Counted from the stretch's first letter, positions 28,631 to 40,566 are shown. The stretch: 64,000 nt of DNA from Enterobacter mori LMG 25706 (GCF_000211415.1 NZ_GL890775.1:453253-517252), one strand, 5' to 3'. Made by a program: numbers and translations. Notes: generated by a model from the letters alone, not told the origin.

Positions 28631-28795
28631 TAGATTGCAGAAACCTTTAAAAACTGCCCTGAAGTTTAGACAGTTTCTAAAGGTTCCTTCGCGGGCCAAA
28701 TGAAAAGAGCTCGCAGGTGAACCCCGGCACGTACACGTGGTGTGCGTGGTAGTTTCTACGGCGAAAGTAAGCATAAAAATGCTTAAGGGATCACG
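28631..28795 (+). promoter_or_regulatory. sdhB-sucA gap downstream of the repeat
   Basis: 165 bases leading to sucA. In E. coli an internal suc promoter lies here and supplements transcription from sdhC. I see an imperfect inverted repeat (AAACTGCC...GGCAGTTT-like pairing with CAGTTTCT near 28660-28680) but no clear core promoter. Confidence 0.35.
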
Positions 28796-31603
28796 ATGCA
28801 GAACGGCGCAATGAAAGCCTGGCTGGACTCTTCTTTCCTTTCTGGTGCGAACCAGAGCTGGATTGAACAGCTCTATGAAGACTTCTTAACCGATCCTGAC
28901 TCAGTGGACGCAAACTGGCGTTCCATGTTCCAGGAGTTGCCTGGCACGGGAGTCAAACCGGATCAATTCCACTCCAAAACACGTGATTATTTCCGCCGTC
29001 TGGCGAAGGATGCCTCACGTTACTCTTCTGCGATTTCCGACCCTGACACCAATGCGAAGCAGGTTAAAGTCCTGCAGCTCATCAACGCTTATCGCTTCCG
29101 CGGTCACCAGCATGCGAATCTCGATCCGCTGGGACTGTGGCAGCAGGAACGTGTGGCCGATCTCGATCCGGCGTATCACGATCTGACCGAGGCCGATTTC
29201 CAGGAAAGCTTTAACGTAGGTTCCTTTGCCATCGGCAAAGACACGATGAAGCTGGGCGAACTGATTAACGCGCTCAAGCAAACCTACTGCGGCTCCATCG
29301 GCGCGGAATACATGCACATCACCTCTACAGAAGAGAAACGCTGGATCCAGCAGCGTATCGAATCCGTGGCGGGCCACGCGACATTCTCCGCTGACGAGAA
29401 AAAACGTTTCCTCAGCGAACTGACTGCAGCAGAAGGCCTTGAGCGCTATCTGGGCGCGAAATTCCCGGGTGCAAAACGCTTCTCGCTGGAAGGTGGTGAC
29501 GCGTTAGTGCCACTGCTGAAAGAGCTGATTCGCCACGCGGGCAACAGCGGTACCCGTGAAGTGGTACTGGGCATGGCGCACCGCGGTCGTCTGAACGTGC
29601 TGGTCAACGTGCTGGGTAAAAAGCCGCAGGACCTGTTCGACGAATTCGCGGGCAAACACAAAGAACACCTCGGCACCGGCGACGTGAAGTACCACATGGG
29701 CTTCTCGTCTGATATCGAAACCGAAGGCGGTCTGGTACACCTGGCGCTGGCGTTTAACCCGTCGCACCTTGAGATCGTTAGCCCGGTGGTGATCGGTTCC
29801 GTGCGTGCGCGTCCGGATCGTCTGGACGAGCCGAGCAGCAACAAAGTTCTGCCAATCACCATTCACGGTGATGCGGCGATTACCGGTCAGGGCGTGGTTC
29901 AGGAAACCCTGAACATGTCGAAAGCGCGTGGTTACGAAGTGGGCGGTACCGTTCGCATCGTGATCAACAACCAGGTGGGCTTCACAACCTCTAACCCGCT
30001 GGACGCGCGTTCTACCCCATACTGCACCGACATCGGTAAGATGGTGCAGGCGCCAATCTTCCACGTGAATGCGGATGACCCGGAAGCGGTCGCTTTCGTC
30101 ACCCGTCTGGCGCTCGACTTCCGTAACACCTTTAAACGCGACGTGCTGATCGACCTGTTCTGCTACCGCCGTCACGGCCACAACGAAGCTGACGAGCCAA
30201 GTGCAACCCAGCCGTTGATGTACCAGAAAATCAAAAAACACCCGACCCCGCGCAAAATCTATGCTGACAAGCTGGAAGCGGACAAAGTGGCGACGCTGGA
30301 AGATGCGACCGAGCTGGTCAATCTTTACCGCGACGCGCTGGATGCGGGTGAATGCGTAGTGAAAGAGCTGCGCCCAATGAACATGCACTCCTTTACCTGG
30401 TCGCCGTACCTCAACCACGAGTGGGATGAGAGCTACCCGAACAAGGTCGAGATGAAGCGCCTGCAGGAGCTGGCTAAACGCATCAGCACCGTACCGGACG
30501 CTATCGAAATGCAGTCTCGCGTAGCGAAAATCTACGGTGACCGTCAGGCCATGGCGGCAGGCGAGAAGCTGTTCGACTGGGGCGGTGCAGAAACCCTGGC
30601 CTATGCGACCCTGGTTGACGAAGGTATTCCTGTTCGTCTGTCCGGTGAAGATGCGGGCCGTGGTACCTTCTTCCACCGTCACGCGGTGGTTCACAACCAG
30701 TCCAACGGTTCAACCTACACCCCGCTGCAGCACGTGCACAACGGTCAGGGCCAGTTCAAGGTCTGGGACTCCGTGCTGTCTGAAGAAGCGGTACTGGCCT
30801 TCGAATACGGCTACGCCACCGCAGAACCCCGCACCCTGACCATCTGGGAAGCGCAGTTCGGTGACTTTGCCAACGGTGCGCAGGTGGTTATCGACCAGTT
30901 CATCTCCTCCGGCGAGCAGAAGTGGGGCCGCATGTGTGGTCTGGTGATGCTGCTGCCGCACGGTTATGAAGGACAGGGTCCGGAGCACTCTTCCGCGCGT
31001 CTGGAACGTTATCTGCAGCTCTGTGCCGAGCAGAACATGCAGGTTTGCGTGCCGTCTACCCCGGCTCAGGTGTACCACATGCTGCGTCGTCAGGCGCTGC
31101 GCGGTATGCGCCGTCCGCTGGTGGTGATGTCACCAAAATCTCTGCTGCGTCATCCGCTGGCTGTTTCAAGCCTGGATGAACTGGCCAACGGCACCTTCCT
31201 GCCAGCCATCGGCGAGATTGACGAACTGGATCCGAAGGGCGTGAAGCGTGTCGTGATGTGTTCTGGTAAGGTTTATTACGACCTGCTGGAACAGCGCCGC
31301 AAGAACGATCAGAAAGATGTCGCCATCGTGCGTATCGAGCAGCTTTATCCGTTCCCGCATCAGGCGATGCAGGACGTGCTGAAACAGTACGCTCACGTAC
31401 ATGATTTTGTCTGGTGCCAGGAAGAGCCGCTTAACCAGGGCGCATGGTACTGCAGCCAGCATCATTTCCGTGAAGTGATTCCATTTGGGTCTGCTCTGCG
31501 TTATGCAGGTCGCCCGGCCTCCGCCTCTCCGGCGGTAGGGTATATGTCCGTTCACCAGAAGCAGCAACAAGATCTGGTCAATGACGCGCTGAACGTCGAT
31601 TAA
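28796..31603 (+). CDS. sucA: 2-oxoglutarate dehydrogenase E1 component SucA
   Basis: Thiamine-diphosphate enzyme that decarboxylates 2-oxoglutarate and transfers the succinyl group to the lipoyl domain of SucB. 935 residues (E. coli 933). The flexible N-terminus [20 protein letters not shown] binds the E2 core in the family. Active-site His are in [15 protein letters not shown] and [11 protein letters not shown]; the diphosphate motif region is [11 protein letters not shown]...NNQVGFTTS. The C-terminal domain has [13 protein letters not shown] and the conserved EEPLNQGAW. It starts with ATG at 28796 behind AAGGGATC and precedes sucB by 14 bases. Confidence 0.98.
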   Translation: MQNGAMKAWLDSSFLSGANQSWIEQLYEDFLTDPDSVDANWRSMFQELPGTGVKPDQFHSKTRDYFRRLAKDASRYSSAISDPDTNAKQVKVLQLINAYRFRGHQHANLDPLGLWQQERVADLDPAYHDLTEADFQESFNVGSFAIGKDTMKLGELINALKQTYCGSIGAEYMHITSTEEKRWIQQRIESVAGHATFSADEKKRFLSELTAAEGLERYLGAKFPGAKRFSLEGGDALVPLLKELIRHAGNSGTREVVLGMAHRGRLNVLVNVLGKKPQDLFDEFAGKHKEHLGTGDVKYHMGFSSDIETEGGLVHLALAFNPSHLEIVSPVVIGSVRARPDRLDEPSSNKVLPITIHGDAAITGQGVVQETLNMSKARGYEVGGTVRIVINNQVGFTTSNPLDARSTPYCTDIGKMVQAPIFHVNADDPEAVAFVTRLALDFRNTFKRDVLIDLFCYRRHGHNEADEPSATQPLMYQKIKKHPTPRKIYADKLEADKVATLEDATELVNLYRDALDAGECVVKELRPMNMHSFTWSPYLNHEWDESYPNKVEMKRLQELAKRISTVPDAIEMQSRVAKIYGDRQAMAAGEKLFDWGGAETLAYATLVDEGIPVRLSGEDAGRGTFFHRHAVVHNQSNGSTYTPLQHVHNGQGQFKVWDSVLSEEAVLAFEYGYATAEPRTLTIWEAQFGDFANGAQVVIDQFISSGEQKWGRMCGLVMLLPHGYEGQGPEHSSARLERYLQLCAEQNMQVCVPSTPAQVYHMLRRQALRGMRRPLVVMSPKSLLRHPLAVSSLDELANGTFLPAIGEIDELDPKGVKRVVMCSGKVYYDLLEQRRKNDQKDVAIVRIEQLYPFPHQAMQDVLKQYAHVHDFVWCQEEPLNQGAWYCSQHHFREVIPFGSALRYAGRPASASPAVGYMSVHQKQQQDLVNDALNVD

Positions 31604-31617
31604 TTAAAGGATACATA

Positions 31618-32838
31618 ATGAGTAGCGTAGATATTCTTGTTCCCGACCTGCCTGAATCCGTAGCAGATGCGACCGTCGCCACCTGGCACAAAAAACCGGG
31701 CGATGCCGTTAAGCGCGATGAAGTGCTGGTAGAAATCGAAACTGACAAAGTGGTACTGGAAGTACCGGCTTCGGCGGATGGCGTTCTGGACGCGGTGCTG
31801 GAAGATGAAGGTACCACCGTCACCTCTCGTCAGATCCTGGGTCGCCTGCGTGAAGGCAACAGCGCGGGCAAAGAGTCCAGCGCCAAGTCTGATGAGAAAG
31901 CCTCTACCCCAGCGCAGCGCCAGCAGGCGTCTCTGGAAGAGCAAACCAACGACGCACTGAGCCCGGCGATCCGTCGTCTGCTGGCTGAGCACAACCTGGA
32001 CGCGGCAGCCATTAAAGGCACCGGTGTGGGTGGACGTCTGACGCGCGAAGATATCGAAAAGCACCTGGCGAAAGCGCCTGCGAAAGCAGAAGCCAAAGCC
32101 CCTGCGGCAGCACCGGCAGCGCAGCCTGCTCTGGGCGCACGCAGCGAAAAACGCGTGCCGATGACTCGCCTGCGTAAGCGTGTGGCCGAGCGTCTGCTGG
32201 AAGCAAAAAACTCCACCGCGATGCTGACTACCTTCAACGAAGTAAACATGAAGCCAATCATGGACCTGCGTAAGCAGTACGGCGACGCGTTTGAAAAACG
32301 TCACGGTATCCGTCTGGGCTTTATGTCCTTCTACGTGAAGGCGGTGGTTGAAGCGCTGAAACGCTACCCGGAAGTGAACGCCTCTATCGACGGCGATGAC
32401 GTGGTTTACCACAACTACTTCGACGTCAGCATGGCGGTTTCTACCCCGCGTGGCTTGGTGACCCCGGTTCTGCGTGACGTAGATACCCTGGGCATGGCTG
32501 ATATCGAGAAAAACATCAAAGAGCTGGCTGTGAACGGCCGCGACGGCAAGCTGACCGTAGACGATCTGACCGGCGGTAACTTCACCATTACCAACGGCGG
32601 CGTATTTGGCTCGCTGATGTCTACCCCGATCATTAACCCGCCGCAGAGCGCGATCCTGGGTACGCATGCCATTAAAGATCGCCCTATGGCGGTAGACGGT
32701 AAAGTTGAGATTCTGCCGATGATGTACCTGGCACTGTCTTACGACCACCGCCTGATCGACGGCCGCGAGTCCGTGGGCTTCCTGGTAGCGATTAAAGAGC
32801 TGCTGGAAGATCCAACGCGTCTGCTGCTGGACGTCTAG
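31618..32838 (+). CDS. sucB: Dihydrolipoyllysine succinyltransferase (E2) SucB
   Basis: 406-residue core enzyme of the 2-oxoglutarate dehydrogenase complex. One lipoyl domain (1-about 80) has the lipoylated Lys44 in [11 protein letters not shown]. An Ala/Lys-rich linker leads to the peripheral subunit-binding domain (about 110-150, [26 protein letters not shown] region), a second Ala/Pro linker, and the catalytic domain with the acyltransferase signature [11 protein letters not shown]3 (lpd) is encoded elsewhere. Confidence 0.98.
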   Translation: MSSVDILVPDLPESVADATVATWHKKPGDAVKRDEVLVEIETDKVVLEVPASADGVLDAVLEDEGTTVTSRQILGRLREGNSAGKESSAKSDEKASTPAQRQQASLEEQTNDALSPAIRRLLAEHNLDAAAIKGTGVGGRLTREDIEKHLAKAPAKAEAKAPAAAPAAQPALGARSEKRVPMTRLRKRVAERLLEAKNSTAMLTTFNEVNMKPIMDLRKQYGDAFEKRHGIRLGFMSFYVKAVVEALKRYPEVNASIDGDDVVYHNYFDVSMAVSTPRGLVTPVLRDVDTLGMADIEKNIKELAVNGRDGKLTVDDLTGGNFTITNGGVFGSLMSTPIINPPQSAILGTHAIKDRPMAVDGKVEILPMMYLALSYDHRLIDGRESVGFLVAIKELLEDPTRLLLDV

Positions 32839-32859
32839 TAACGTTTTAGCGTCACCTGC

Positions 32860-32916
32860 CCTGTAGGCCGGATAAGCGTAGCGCCATCCGGCACACACAC
32901 CGCGCCGGTCTACAGG
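32860..32916. repeat. REP-type element between sucB and sucC
   Basis: GCCGGATAAGCGTAGCGCCATCCGGC is the classical enterobacterial REP core, bounded by the outer inverted repeat CCTGTAG/CTACAGG. Lying within the sdh-suc operon, it could cause partial 3' protection of upstream mRNA and unequal expression of sucAB and sucCD; that effect is inference. Confidence 0.85.
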
Positions 32917-32955
32917 TTTGAAGATAACGATTACCCTGAAGGATGGATAGAACAC

Positions 32956-34122
32956 ATGAACTTACATGAATATCAGGCCAAACAGCTGTTTGCCCGGTAT
33001 GGCTTACCGGCTCCGGTGGGTTATGCCTGTACTACCCCGCGTGAAGCAGAAGAAGCCGCATCTAAAATCGGTGCCGGCCCGTGGGTAGTTAAGTGTCAGG
33101 TTCACGCTGGTGGCCGTGGTAAAGCGGGCGGTGTGAAGGTTGTTAAGAGCAAAGAAGAAATTCGTGCGTTTGCTGAACATTGGCTCGGCAAACGTCTGGT
33201 GACGTACCAGACAGATGCAAACGGCCAGCCGGTTAACCAGATCCTGGTTGAAGCGGCGACCGACATCGCGAAAGAGCTGTACCTGGGCGCGGTTGTTGAC
33301 CGTAGCTCCCGTCGCGTAGTGTTCATGGCGTCTACCGAAGGCGGCGTGGAAATCGAAAAAGTGGCGGAAGAAACCCCGCACCTGATCCACAAAGTGGCTA
33401 TCGATCCGCTGGCGGGCCCAATGCCTTACCAGGGTCGCGAGCTGGCGTTCAAACTGGGCCTGGAAGGCAAGCTGGTTCAGCAGTTCACCAAGATCTTCAT
33501 GGGTCTGGCGAACATCTTCCTGGAGCGCGATCTGGCGCTGATCGAGATCAACCCGCTGGTGATAACCACCCAGGGCGACCTGATCTGCCTCGACGGCAAG
33601 CTGGGCGCTGACGGCAACGCGCTGTTCCGCCAGTCCGATCTGCGTGAAATGCGCGACCAGTCTCAGGAAGACCCGCGTGAAGCACAGGCTGCACAGTGGG
33701 AGCTGAACTACGTCGCGCTGGATGGCAACATCGGCTGCATGGTTAACGGTGCGGGCCTGGCAATGGGCACCATGGACATCGTTAAGCTGCACGGCGGTGA
33801 GCCAGCAAACTTCCTCGACGTAGGCGGTGGCGCAACCAAAGAGCGCGTAACCGAAGCGTTCAAAATCATCCTCTCTGACGATAACGTGAAGGCGGTTCTG
33901 GTTAACATCTTCGGCGGCATCGTGCGTTGCGACCTGATTGCCGACGGCATCATCGGTGCGGTAGAAGAAGTGGGTGTTAACGTACCGGTTGTTGTGCGTC
34001 TGGAAGGTAACAACGCTGAACTCGGCGCGAAAAAACTGGCTGACAGCGGCCTGAATATTATTGCAGCGAAAAGTCTGACGGATGCAGCTCAGCAGGTTGT
34101 TGCCGCAGTGGAGGGGCAATAA
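32956..34122 (+). CDS. sucC: Succinyl-CoA synthetase beta subunit SucC
   Basis: 388-residue ATP-grasp subunit. The N-terminus [18 protein letters not shown] is typical. [13 protein letters not shown] is in the ATP-grasp domain, and the C-terminal CoA-ligase domain has [11 protein letters not shown] and [10 protein letters not shown]. With SucD it makes ATP (or GTP) from succinyl-CoA, and in reverse supplies succinyl-CoA for biosynthesis. It is joined to sucD by a TAATG overlap. Confidence 0.98.
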   Translation: MNLHEYQAKQLFARYGLPAPVGYACTTPREAEEAASKIGAGPWVVKCQVHAGGRGKAGGVKVVKSKEEIRAFAEHWLGKRLVTYQTDANGQPVNQILVEAATDIAKELYLGAVVDRSSRRVVFMASTEGGVEIEKVAEETPHLIHKVAIDPLAGPMPYQGRELAFKLGLEGKLVQQFTKIFMGLANIFLERDLALIEINPLVITTQGDLICLDGKLGADGNALFRQSDLREMRDQSQEDPREAQAAQWELNYVALDGNIGCMVNGAGLAMGTMDIVKLHGGEPANFLDVGGGATKERVTEAFKIILSDDNVKAVLVNIFGGIVRCDLIADGIIGAVEEVGVNVPVVVRLEGNNAELGAKKLADSGLNIIAAKSLTDAAQQVVAAVEGQ

Positions 34123-34991
34123 TGTCAGTTTTAATTAATAAAGATACCAAGGTTATCTGCCAGGGCTTCACCGGTAGCCAGGGGACATTCCACTCCGAAC
34201 AGGCGATTGCCTACGGTACGCAGATGGTTGGCGGCGTAACGCCAGGCAAAGGCGGCACCACGCACCTGGGCCTGCCGGTGTTCAACACCGTGCGTGAAGC
34301 GGTAGAAGCGACGGGCGCAACCGCGACCGTGATCTACGTTCCAGCGCCGTTCTGCAAAGACTCCATTCTGGAAGCGATCGACGCAGGCATCAAACTGATC
34401 ATCACCATCACCGAAGGTATCCCGACGCTGGATATGCTGACCGTGAAGGTGAAGCTGGATGAAGCGGGCGTGCGCATGATCGGCCCGAACTGCCCAGGCG
34501 TGACCACCCCGGGCGAATGCAAAATCGGCATCATGCCGGGTCACATTCATAAGCCGGGCAAAGTGGGCATCGTTTCCCGTTCCGGTACGCTGACCTATGA
34601 AGCGGTTAAGCAGACTACCGATTACGGCTTCGGCCAGTCCACCTGTGTGGGCATCGGCGGTGACCCAATCCCGGGTTCTAACTTCATCGACATCCTGAAG
34701 CTGTTCCAGGAAGATCCGCAGACCGAAGCGATCGTGATGATCGGTGAGATCGGCGGTAGCGCTGAAGAAGAAGCGGCTGCGTACATCAAAGAGCACGTGA
34801 CCAAGCCTGTTGTGGGTTACATCGCGGGTGTGACCGCTCCGAAAGGCAAGCGTATGGGTCACGCAGGCGCAATCATCGCCGGTGGTAAAGGTACGGCTGA
34901 TGAGAAATTCGCAGCGCTGGAAGCCGCAGGCGTGAAGACCGTTCGCAGCCTGGCGGATATCGGCGAAGCACTGAAATCCATCATTAAGTAA
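34122..34991 (+). CDS. sucD: Succinyl-CoA synthetase alpha subunit SucD
   Basis: 289 residues. CoA binds the N-terminal Rossmann domain ([16 protein letters not shown]). The phosphorylated active-site histidine is His247 in [10 protein letters not shown], counted with the initiator Met. The power-helix segments GPNCPGV and SRSGTLTYE are conserved. It is the last gene of the sdhCDAB-sucABCD transcript, and the terminator begins about 60 bases after its stop. Confidence 0.98.
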   Translation: MSVLINKDTKVICQGFTGSQGTFHSEQAIAYGTQMVGGVTPGKGGTTHLGLPVFNTVREAVEATGATATVIYVPAPFCKDSILEAIDAGIKLIITITEGIPTLDMLTVKVKLDEAGVRMIGPNCPGVTTPGECKIGIMPGHIHKPGKVGIVSRSGTLTYEAVKQTTDYGFGQSTCVGIGGDPIPGSNFIDILKLFQEDPQTEAIVMIGEIGGSAEEEAAAYIKEHVTKPVVGYIAGVTAPKGKRMGHAGAIIAGGKGTADEKFAALEAAGVKTVRSLADIGEALKSIIK

Positions 34992-35032
34992 ATCCTCTCT
35001 GCGCCCTGAATGGGGCGCGTTGAAATAAAAAA

Positions 35033-35076
35033 ATGTCCGTTTCGACATGGTTGGCCGCTGTAAAGCGGCCTTTTTT
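35033..35076 (+). ncRNA. sdhX: 3' UTR and terminator of sucD; candidate SdhX (RybD) small RNA
   Basis: The end of the sdh-suc transcript holds a short unstructured segment (ATGTCCGTTTCGACATGG) and then a terminator stem GGCCGCT/AGCGGCC (35053-35070) with six T. In E. coli the 3' end of this operon is processed into the Hfq-dependent sRNA SdhX, which represses ackA. Position and shape fit; the 5' processing end cannot be read from sequence, and I have not aligned it to SdhX. The terminator part is secure. Confidence 0.55.
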
Positions 35077-35791
35077 ATTGCCTGCGTTTGGCGACAAGCG
35101 TGAACTTGTAATCGTCGGTATTGAACACGTTGCGGCTGTATTCAAATACCCGTCCGTCCTTCAGAAACCCGCGCGAGACTTTTTCCAGGATCGGTTTCGC
35201 CGGATCGAGCGACAGCGCGGCAATCGCCTCTTCTGACGGCATGATCGGCACCAGTTCCTGCTCGCTGCGATCGATAACCAGCTTTTTGAGCTGCTCAACG
35301 TAGTGGTATTTCGAATTCTCCATCACTTCCCAGGTGAGGTCGGGAAACATCGCCAGCGGCATCCATGTTTCTTCCAGATTCACCGGTTTTTGTTTGATAA
35401 AGCGGACGCGTTTGACGTGCCAGACTTTATCGTCCGGGTTGATCGCCAGCCTTGCTGCGAGCCTCTCATCGGCTTTCACCACTTCGAAGACGCTGACGTC
35501 GCTGTGCGTATCGACGTTTCGGTCCGCCAGCTTTTCGTAAAAGCCGGTGAGCTGGTAAATGTCGTAGTTAACGCGTTCTTCTTTTACGTAGGTGCCGCTG
35601 CCCTGAATGCTCTCGACGATCTGCTCTTCCGTAAGCAGTTTCAGCGCCTGTCTCACCGTTACACGGCTCACGTTGAACGCCTCCTGAAGGCTGGATTCCG
35701 TCGGTAACGCATCGCCAGGTTTTAACTCACCCGTATTGATTTTCTCGCGAAGCGCATCGGCTATCTGCCGGTACATCGGTTTGTTACCCAT
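35075..35791 (-). CDS. mngR: MngR, GntR/HutC-type repressor of mngAB
   Basis: 238 residues. The N-terminal winged helix (about 6-70) includes the GntR signature ESSLQEAFNVSRVTVRQALK. The C-terminal UTRA effector domain (about 90-230) presumably binds 2-O-mannosyl-glycerate or its phosphate. Divergent from mngA over a 170-bp gap with a palindromic candidate operator. It converges on the sdh-suc terminator, whose T run overlaps its last codons. E. coli also knows this gene as farR. Confidence 0.94.
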   Translation of the reverse strand: MGNKPMYRQIADALREKINTGELKPGDALPTESSLQEAFNVSRVTVRQALKLLTEEQIVESIQGSGTYVKEERVNYDIYQLTGFYEKLADRNVDTHSDVSVFEVVKADERLAARLAINPDDKVWHVKRVRFIKQKPVNLEETWMPLAMFPDLTWEVMENSKYHYVEQLKKLVIDRSEQELVPIMPSEEAIAALSLDPAKPILEKVSRGFLKDGRVFEYSRNVFNTDDYKFTLVAKRRQ

Positions 35792-35840
35792 AGAATCTGC
35801 CTTTCTAATACCTTTTCACGGAATTATGCCTTCAGCGTAA

Positions 35841-35872
35841 AATTTGTAAATAATACAATTTAAATACAAATT
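35841..35872. promoter_or_regulatory. Candidate MngR operator, long inverted repeat
   Basis: AATTTGTA at 35841-35848 and TACAAATT at 35865-35872 are perfect inverted arms with a 16-base AT-rich centre that itself contains further TAATACAA/ATACAAAT repeats. GntR/HutC regulators bind such sites. It lies between divergent mngR and mngA, where autorepression and mngAB control would meet. A CRP-like half (GTGATCACA) follows at about 35889-35897. Confidence 0.6.
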
Positions 35873-35961
35873 TGCATTGTTAGTGAAAGTGATCACATAA
35901 ATGTATTGCATTGCCTGCCACAATTGCCGCCAGACAATAACAAGTTACGTGTGAGGATCTT

Positions 35962-37869
35962 ATGAACCTGACGACTCTGACCCACTCCAGCGCTGTCTGC
36001 GTGCAGGCGCACTATGCCAGCCGTGATGAGGCAATTCGCCAGCTTACGATGCGGCTAGTGGCGCTGGGCAAAATTACCGATGGCGATGCGTTTCTGGCGG
36101 AGGTTTACCGTCGTGAATCACAGGGACCGACCGCACTGGGGGAAGGGCTGGCTGTTCCGCATGGTAAATCGAGCGCGGTGAACGAAGCGGCTTTTGCGGT
36201 TGCTACGCTGAGCGAACCGCTGGAGTGGGAGGGGGTGGACGGCCCTGAAAACGTTGAGCTGATCGTCCTGCTTGCCATCCCGCCTGCTGAAGCCGGATCC
36301 ACGCATATCCAGGTACTGACGGCGCTGACGTCTCGCCTGGCAGATGATGCACTCCGGGAACGCGTTATGGCTGCAGCGACGGCGGAGGATCTGCTTGATG
36401 CGCTGAACGGTGGCTCGCAGGAAGACGAGGTTGCCACATTGTTGAATGCACCCACCGTCATCTGTGTCACCGCCTGTCCGGCCGGAATTGCCCATACCTA
36501 TATGGCAGCCGAATACCTGGAAAAAGCGGGACGTAAGCTGGGCGTCAACGTTGTGGTCGAAAAGCAGGGGGCGAATGGCATTGAGGGGCGCATCACCGCG
36601 CAGCAGTTGCAGGAGGCCAAAGCGTGTATCTTTGCCGCAGAAGTGGCGATCAAAGAGAGTGAGCGTTTTCAGGGGATCCCCGCCATTTCCGTGCCCGTCG
36701 CGGAACCCCTGCGCCATGCTGAAGCGCTCATTGAGCGCGCGCTGGCATTACCGTCTTCGTCTGAAGCACTTCCCGGACAGGCAGAAAAAAAGAGCGTTAA
36801 GACGGAGCTCAAGCAGGCGCTCCTTAGCGGTATCCCCTTTGCGGTGCCGCTGATCGTCGCCGGCGGGACGGTGCTCGCCGTGTCGGTACTGCTGGCGCAA
36901 ATCCTTGGCCTGCAGCACCTGTTCGACCAGGAAAACTCATGGCTGTGGATGTACCGCAAGCTTGGCGGCGGCATGCTCGGCATTTTGATGGTCCCTCTTC
37001 TGGCAGCCTATACCGCTTACTCGCTGGCGGATAAACCCGCGCTGACGCCGGGCTTTGCGGCCGGTCTTGCGGCCAATATGATCGGCTCCGGTTTTCTGGG
37101 GGCTATCATCGGCGGGCTGATTGCGGGTTACCTGATGCGCTGGGTGAAAAATCACATTCGCCTGAGTAGCCGCTTCAACGGTTTTTTAACCTTTTATCTC
37201 TATCCGGTTATTGGCGTACTGGGGGCGGGCAGCCTGATGCTGTTTGTGATCGGTGAGCCGGTGGCCTGGCTTAATACTACGCTCACCGCCTGGCTTAACG
37301 GTTTGTCCGGCGCGAATGCGCTGCTCCTGGGGGCGATCCTCGGGTTTATGTGCTCATTCGATTTGGGTGGCCCGGTCAACAAAGCCTCTTACGCGTTCTG
37401 CCTGGGCGCGATGGCTAACGGGGTATACGGTCCCTATGCCATCTTTGCCTCCGTCAAAATGGTGTCGGCCTTCACCGTCACGGCGTCAACGTTGCTGGCA
37501 CCGAAACTGTTTAAACCGTTTGAAATTGAAACCGGTAAATCCACCTGGCTGCTTGGACTCGCGGGCATCACCGAAGGGGCGATTCCGATGGCGATTGAGG
37601 ATCCGCTTCGCGTCATTGGTTCATTTGTGCTCGGCTCCATGGTAACAGGCGCGATTGTCGGCGCGATGGGGATCGGGTTGTCCACGCCGGGGGCTGGTAT
37701 TTTCTCTCTCTTTTTACTTCACGATGCCGGATTGAGCGGTGTGGTTGCGGCGGCGGGCTGGTTTGGCGCGGCGCTGGTGGGTACCGCAATCTCCACCTTT
37801 ATTCTGCTGCTCTGGCGACGCCAGGCGGTGAAAAAGGGCAACTACGTCACTGAAGACGCCATACCGTAA
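35962..37869 (+). CDS. mngA: MngA, PTS enzyme II (ABC domains) for 2-O-alpha-mannosyl-D-glycerate
   Basis: 635-residue fructose-family PTS permease that imports and phosphorylates mannosylglycerate, an osmolyte of marine algae and thermophiles. Domain order is IIA-IIB-IIC: the IIA phospho-His is His67 in GLAVPHGKS; the IIB phospho-Cys is Cys172 in [19 protein letters not shown]; the IIC membrane domain covers about 280-625. The start MNLTTLTH at 35962 has GAGGATC as ribosome site; the E. coli annotation is longer because it uses an upstream start. It is followed by mngB after 23 bases. Confidence 0.95.
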   Translation: MNLTTLTHSSAVCVQAHYASRDEAIRQLTMRLVALGKITDGDAFLAEVYRRESQGPTALGEGLAVPHGKSSAVNEAAFAVATLSEPLEWEGVDGPENVELIVLLAIPPAEAGSTHIQVLTALTSRLADDALRERVMAAATAEDLLDALNGGSQEDEVATLLNAPTVICVTACPAGIAHTYMAAEYLEKAGRKLGVNVVVEKQGANGIEGRITAQQLQEAKACIFAAEVAIKESERFQGIPAISVPVAEPLRHAEALIERALALPSSSEALPGQAEKKSVKTELKQALLSGIPFAVPLIVAGGTVLAVSVLLAQILGLQHLFDQENSWLWMYRKLGGGMLGILMVPLLAAYTAYSLADKPALTPGFAAGLAANMIGSGFLGAIIGGLIAGYLMRWVKNHIRLSSRFNGFLTFYLYPVIGVLGAGSLMLFVIGEPVAWLNTTLTAWLNGLSGANALLLGAILGFMCSFDLGGPVNKASYAFCLGAMANGVYGPYAIFASVKMVSAFTVTASTLLAPKLFKPFEIETGKSTWLLGLAGITEGAIPMAIEDPLRVIGSFVLGSMVTGAIVGAMGIGLSTPGAGIFSLFLLHDAGLSGVVAAAGWFGAALVGTAISTFILLLWRRQAVKKGNYVTEDAIP

Positions 37870-37892
37870 CAACGCACAAACAGGAAACGAAG

Positions 37893-40523
37893 ATGAAAGC
37901 TGTATCTCGCGTTCATATCACGCCGCATATGCACTGGGACCGTGAGTGGTACTTCACCACCGAAGAGTCGCGTATTCTTCTGGTCAATAATATGGAAGAG
38001 ATCCTGACCCGTCTGGAGCAGGATGACGAGTATAAATATTATGTCCTCGATGGACAGACGGCGGTGCTGGAGGATTATTTTGCCGTCGTGCCTGAAAACC
38101 GCTCGCGGGTGAAAGCGCTTGTGGAGCGCGGAAAGCTGATTATCGGCCCCTGGTATACCCAGACCGATACCACAATTGTCAGCGGTGAGTCGATTGTCCG
38201 CAATCTTATGTACGGCATGCGCGACTGTATGGCGTTCGGCGAGCCGATGAGGATCGGCTATCTACCGGATTCGTTTGGTATGTCCGGCCAGCTACCGCAT
38301 ATTTATAACGGGTTTGGCATTACCCGCACGATGTTCTGGCGCGGCTGCTCGGAACGACACGGGACCGACAAAACCGAGTTTCTCTGGCAGAGCCAGGACG
38401 GCAGTGAAGTGACGGCGCAGGTACTGCCGCTGGGCTACGCGATTGGTAAGTACTTACCGGAGGACGAAGCAGGGCTGAGAAAACGGCTCGACAGCTATTT
38501 CGAGGTACTGGAACACGCCTCTGTTACCAAAGAGATTTTACTGCCCAACGGTCACGACCAGATGCCGCTGCAGCAGAATATTTTCGCGGTGATGGATAAG
38601 CTTCGTGAAATCTATCCCCAGCGTCAGTTCATGATGAGTCGGTTTGAAGAGGTGTTTGATTATATCGACGCGCACCGCGACGAACTGGCGACGCTGAAAG
38701 GAGAGTTTATCGACGGGAAATACATGCGCGTGCACCGCACTATCGGCTCCACGCGCATGGACATTAAAATCGCCCATGCGCGTATCGAGAACAAAATCGT
38801 CAATATCCTCGAGCCGCTGGCGGCGCTTGCCTGGACGCTGGGCTTCGACTACCACCACGGCCTGCTGGAGAAGATGTGGAAAGAGATCCTCAAAAACCAT
38901 GCTCACGACAGCATCGGCTGCTGCTGCAGCGATAAGGTGCACCGCGAGATTGTCTCCCGCTTTGAGCTGGCTGAGGACATGGCGGACAACCTGGTGCGCT
39001 TCTATATGCGCAAGATTGTCGACAACATGCCGCAAAGCGATGCCGATAAGCTGGTGATGTTCAACCTGATGCCCTGGCCGCGTGAAGAGGTGATGAACAC
39101 CACGATTCGGCTGCGGGCCAGCCAGTTCAGACTGCGGGATGAAAAAGGCAACGAGATCCCCTATTTCATTCGCAGCGCGCGCGAACTCGACCCTGGCCTC
39201 ATTGACCGGCAGATTGTCCATTACGGCAATTACGAACCCTTTATGGAGTTTGATATTCAGCTCAGTCAGATACTGCCATCGATGGGCTACCGTACGCTGT
39301 ATATCGAGCCGGACGTGGCCGGGAAGGTGCTCCCGGCGGTGAAAAATGCCGAATCCTTGCTTGAAAATGCCTTCTGGCAGATTGATTTAAATGGCGACGG
39401 CACGCTGCGCCTGCGCGATAAAGAAAGCGGGCTTATTTATGACCGCGTACTGGAAATCGAAGAGAGTTCGGACGATGGCGATGAGTACGACTACTCGCCT
39501 TCCCGGGAAGAGTGGAGGCTCACGTCAGCGCAGGGCGAGCATGAGGTTAAGGTCCCGCACGAAGGCTGGCAGAGCAGGGCGGCTATCCGCCATCGGATCG
39601 CCGTTCCGGCAAATCTGGCTGAACGCGCGGCGCGCCAGCGAAACGGCTCACTCAATGTAGAGTTTGACGTCACGCTTAGCCATAACAGCAGGCGTATCGA
39701 TGTGGCCGTGCGTCTGGAAAACCAGGCTAACGACCACCGCGTTCGCGTACTGATCCCAACGCCGTTTATGACAGAGGACGTGTTAGCGGATACGCAGTTT
39801 GGCTCGCTCATTCGGCCGGTGCGGGACGCGGCGATGGCGACCTGGCATGAGGAGGGCTGGAAAGAAGCGCCGGTTCCCGTCTGGAATTTACTCAACTATG
39901 CCGTCCTGCAGGAAAAGCGCAACGGGCTGGCGCTCTTCACCGAGGGACTGCGCGAGTTTGAAGTGGTGGGCGATGACAAAAAAGCATTCGCCTTAACCTT
40001 GTTGCGCGGCGTGGGGCTGCTCGGGAAAGAAGATTTGCTGTTGCGTCCAGGCAGACCTTCAGGGATCAAAATGCCTGTTCCTGACTCTCAGGTACGCGGG
40101 CCGTTAACCTGTCGCTTTAGCCTCTTCAGCTTTAGCGGTACGCCAGAAAACGCGGGCGTCGCACAGCAGGCTAAATCGTGGTTAACACCGGTGCAGTGCT
40201 ATAACAAAATTCCCTGGGATGCGATGAAACTGAATCGCGCGTCGTTTATCACGCCAGAAAGTTACAGTCTGTTAGCGCTTTCGCCAACGGGATGCGTGCT
40301 TAGTACGCTCAAAAAGGCTGAAGATCGTGATGAGCTCATTCTCCGCCTGTTCAACCCTTCGGCGTCCAGCGCATGTGACACGACGTTATCCATGAATCCA
40401 ACGGTGAAACGGTGGCGCGAAACGGACATGAACGAACGGATAATGAATCAGTGTGGAGAAGAGGGTATTGTCGGAGGATTCAGGCCGGGGCAGTCGCGAA
40501 CCTTTAGTATTCTATTCGCCTGA
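37893..40523 (+). CDS. mngB: MngB, alpha-mannosidase (GH38) for mannosyl-glycerate-6-phosphate
   Basis: 876-residue cytoplasmic glycoside hydrolase family 38 enzyme that splits 2-O-(6-phospho-mannosyl)-glycerate into mannose-6-phosphate and glycerate. The metal-binding HMHWDREWY is at 12-20. The nucleophile is probably Asp126 in [27 protein letters not shown] gives another conserved His-Asp pair. The C-terminal part is the beta-rich GH38 domain. It is co-transcribed with mngA, completing uptake and cleavage. Confidence 0.95.
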   Translation: MKAVSRVHITPHMHWDREWYFTTEESRILLVNNMEEILTRLEQDDEYKYYVLDGQTAVLEDYFAVVPENRSRVKALVERGKLIIGPWYTQTDTTIVSGESIVRNLMYGMRDCMAFGEPMRIGYLPDSFGMSGQLPHIYNGFGITRTMFWRGCSERHGTDKTEFLWQSQDGSEVTAQVLPLGYAIGKYLPEDEAGLRKRLDSYFEVLEHASVTKEILLPNGHDQMPLQQNIFAVMDKLREIYPQRQFMMSRFEEVFDYIDAHRDELATLKGEFIDGKYMRVHRTIGSTRMDIKIAHARIENKIVNILEPLAALAWTLGFDYHHGLLEKMWKEILKNHAHDSIGCCCSDKVHREIVSRFELAEDMADNLVRFYMRKIVDNMPQSDADKLVMFNLMPWPREEVMNTTIRLRASQFRLRDEKGNEIPYFIRSARELDPGLIDRQIVHYGNYEPFMEFDIQLSQILPSMGYRTLYIEPDVAGKVLPAVKNAESLLENAFWQIDLNGDGTLRLRDKESGLIYDRVLEIEESSDDGDEYDYSPSREEWRLTSAQGEHEVKVPHEGWQSRAAIRHRIAVPANLAERAARQRNGSLNVEFDVTLSHNSRRIDVAVRLENQANDHRVRVLIPTPFMTEDVLADTQFGSLIRPVRDAAMATWHEEGWKEAPVPVWNLLNYAVLQEKRNGLALFTEGLREFEVVGDDKKAFALTLLRGVGLLGKEDLLLRPGRPSGIKMPVPDSQVRGPLTCRFSLFSFSGTPENAGVAQQAKSWLTPVQCYNKIPWDAMKLNRASFITPESYSLLALSPTGCVLSTLKKAEDRDELILRLFNPSASSACDTTLSMNPTVKRWRETDMNERIMNQCGEEGIVGGFRPGQSRTFSILFA

Positions 40524-40534
40524 ACCAGCGATAC

Positions 40535-40566
40535 AAAAAGGCTGCAGAGAAGGCGGCCTTTTTTCA
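40535..40566 (+). terminator. Terminator after mngB
   Basis: AAAAAGGCTGC and a G+C arm GGCGGCCTTTTTT form an imperfect stem with a T run, about 12 bases after the mngB stop. Confidence 0.75.

Noticed and set aside
31600-32955. About 450-codon frame antisense to sucB
   Set aside because: Same cause; low-complexity and His/Arg-rich translation typical of antisense shadows.
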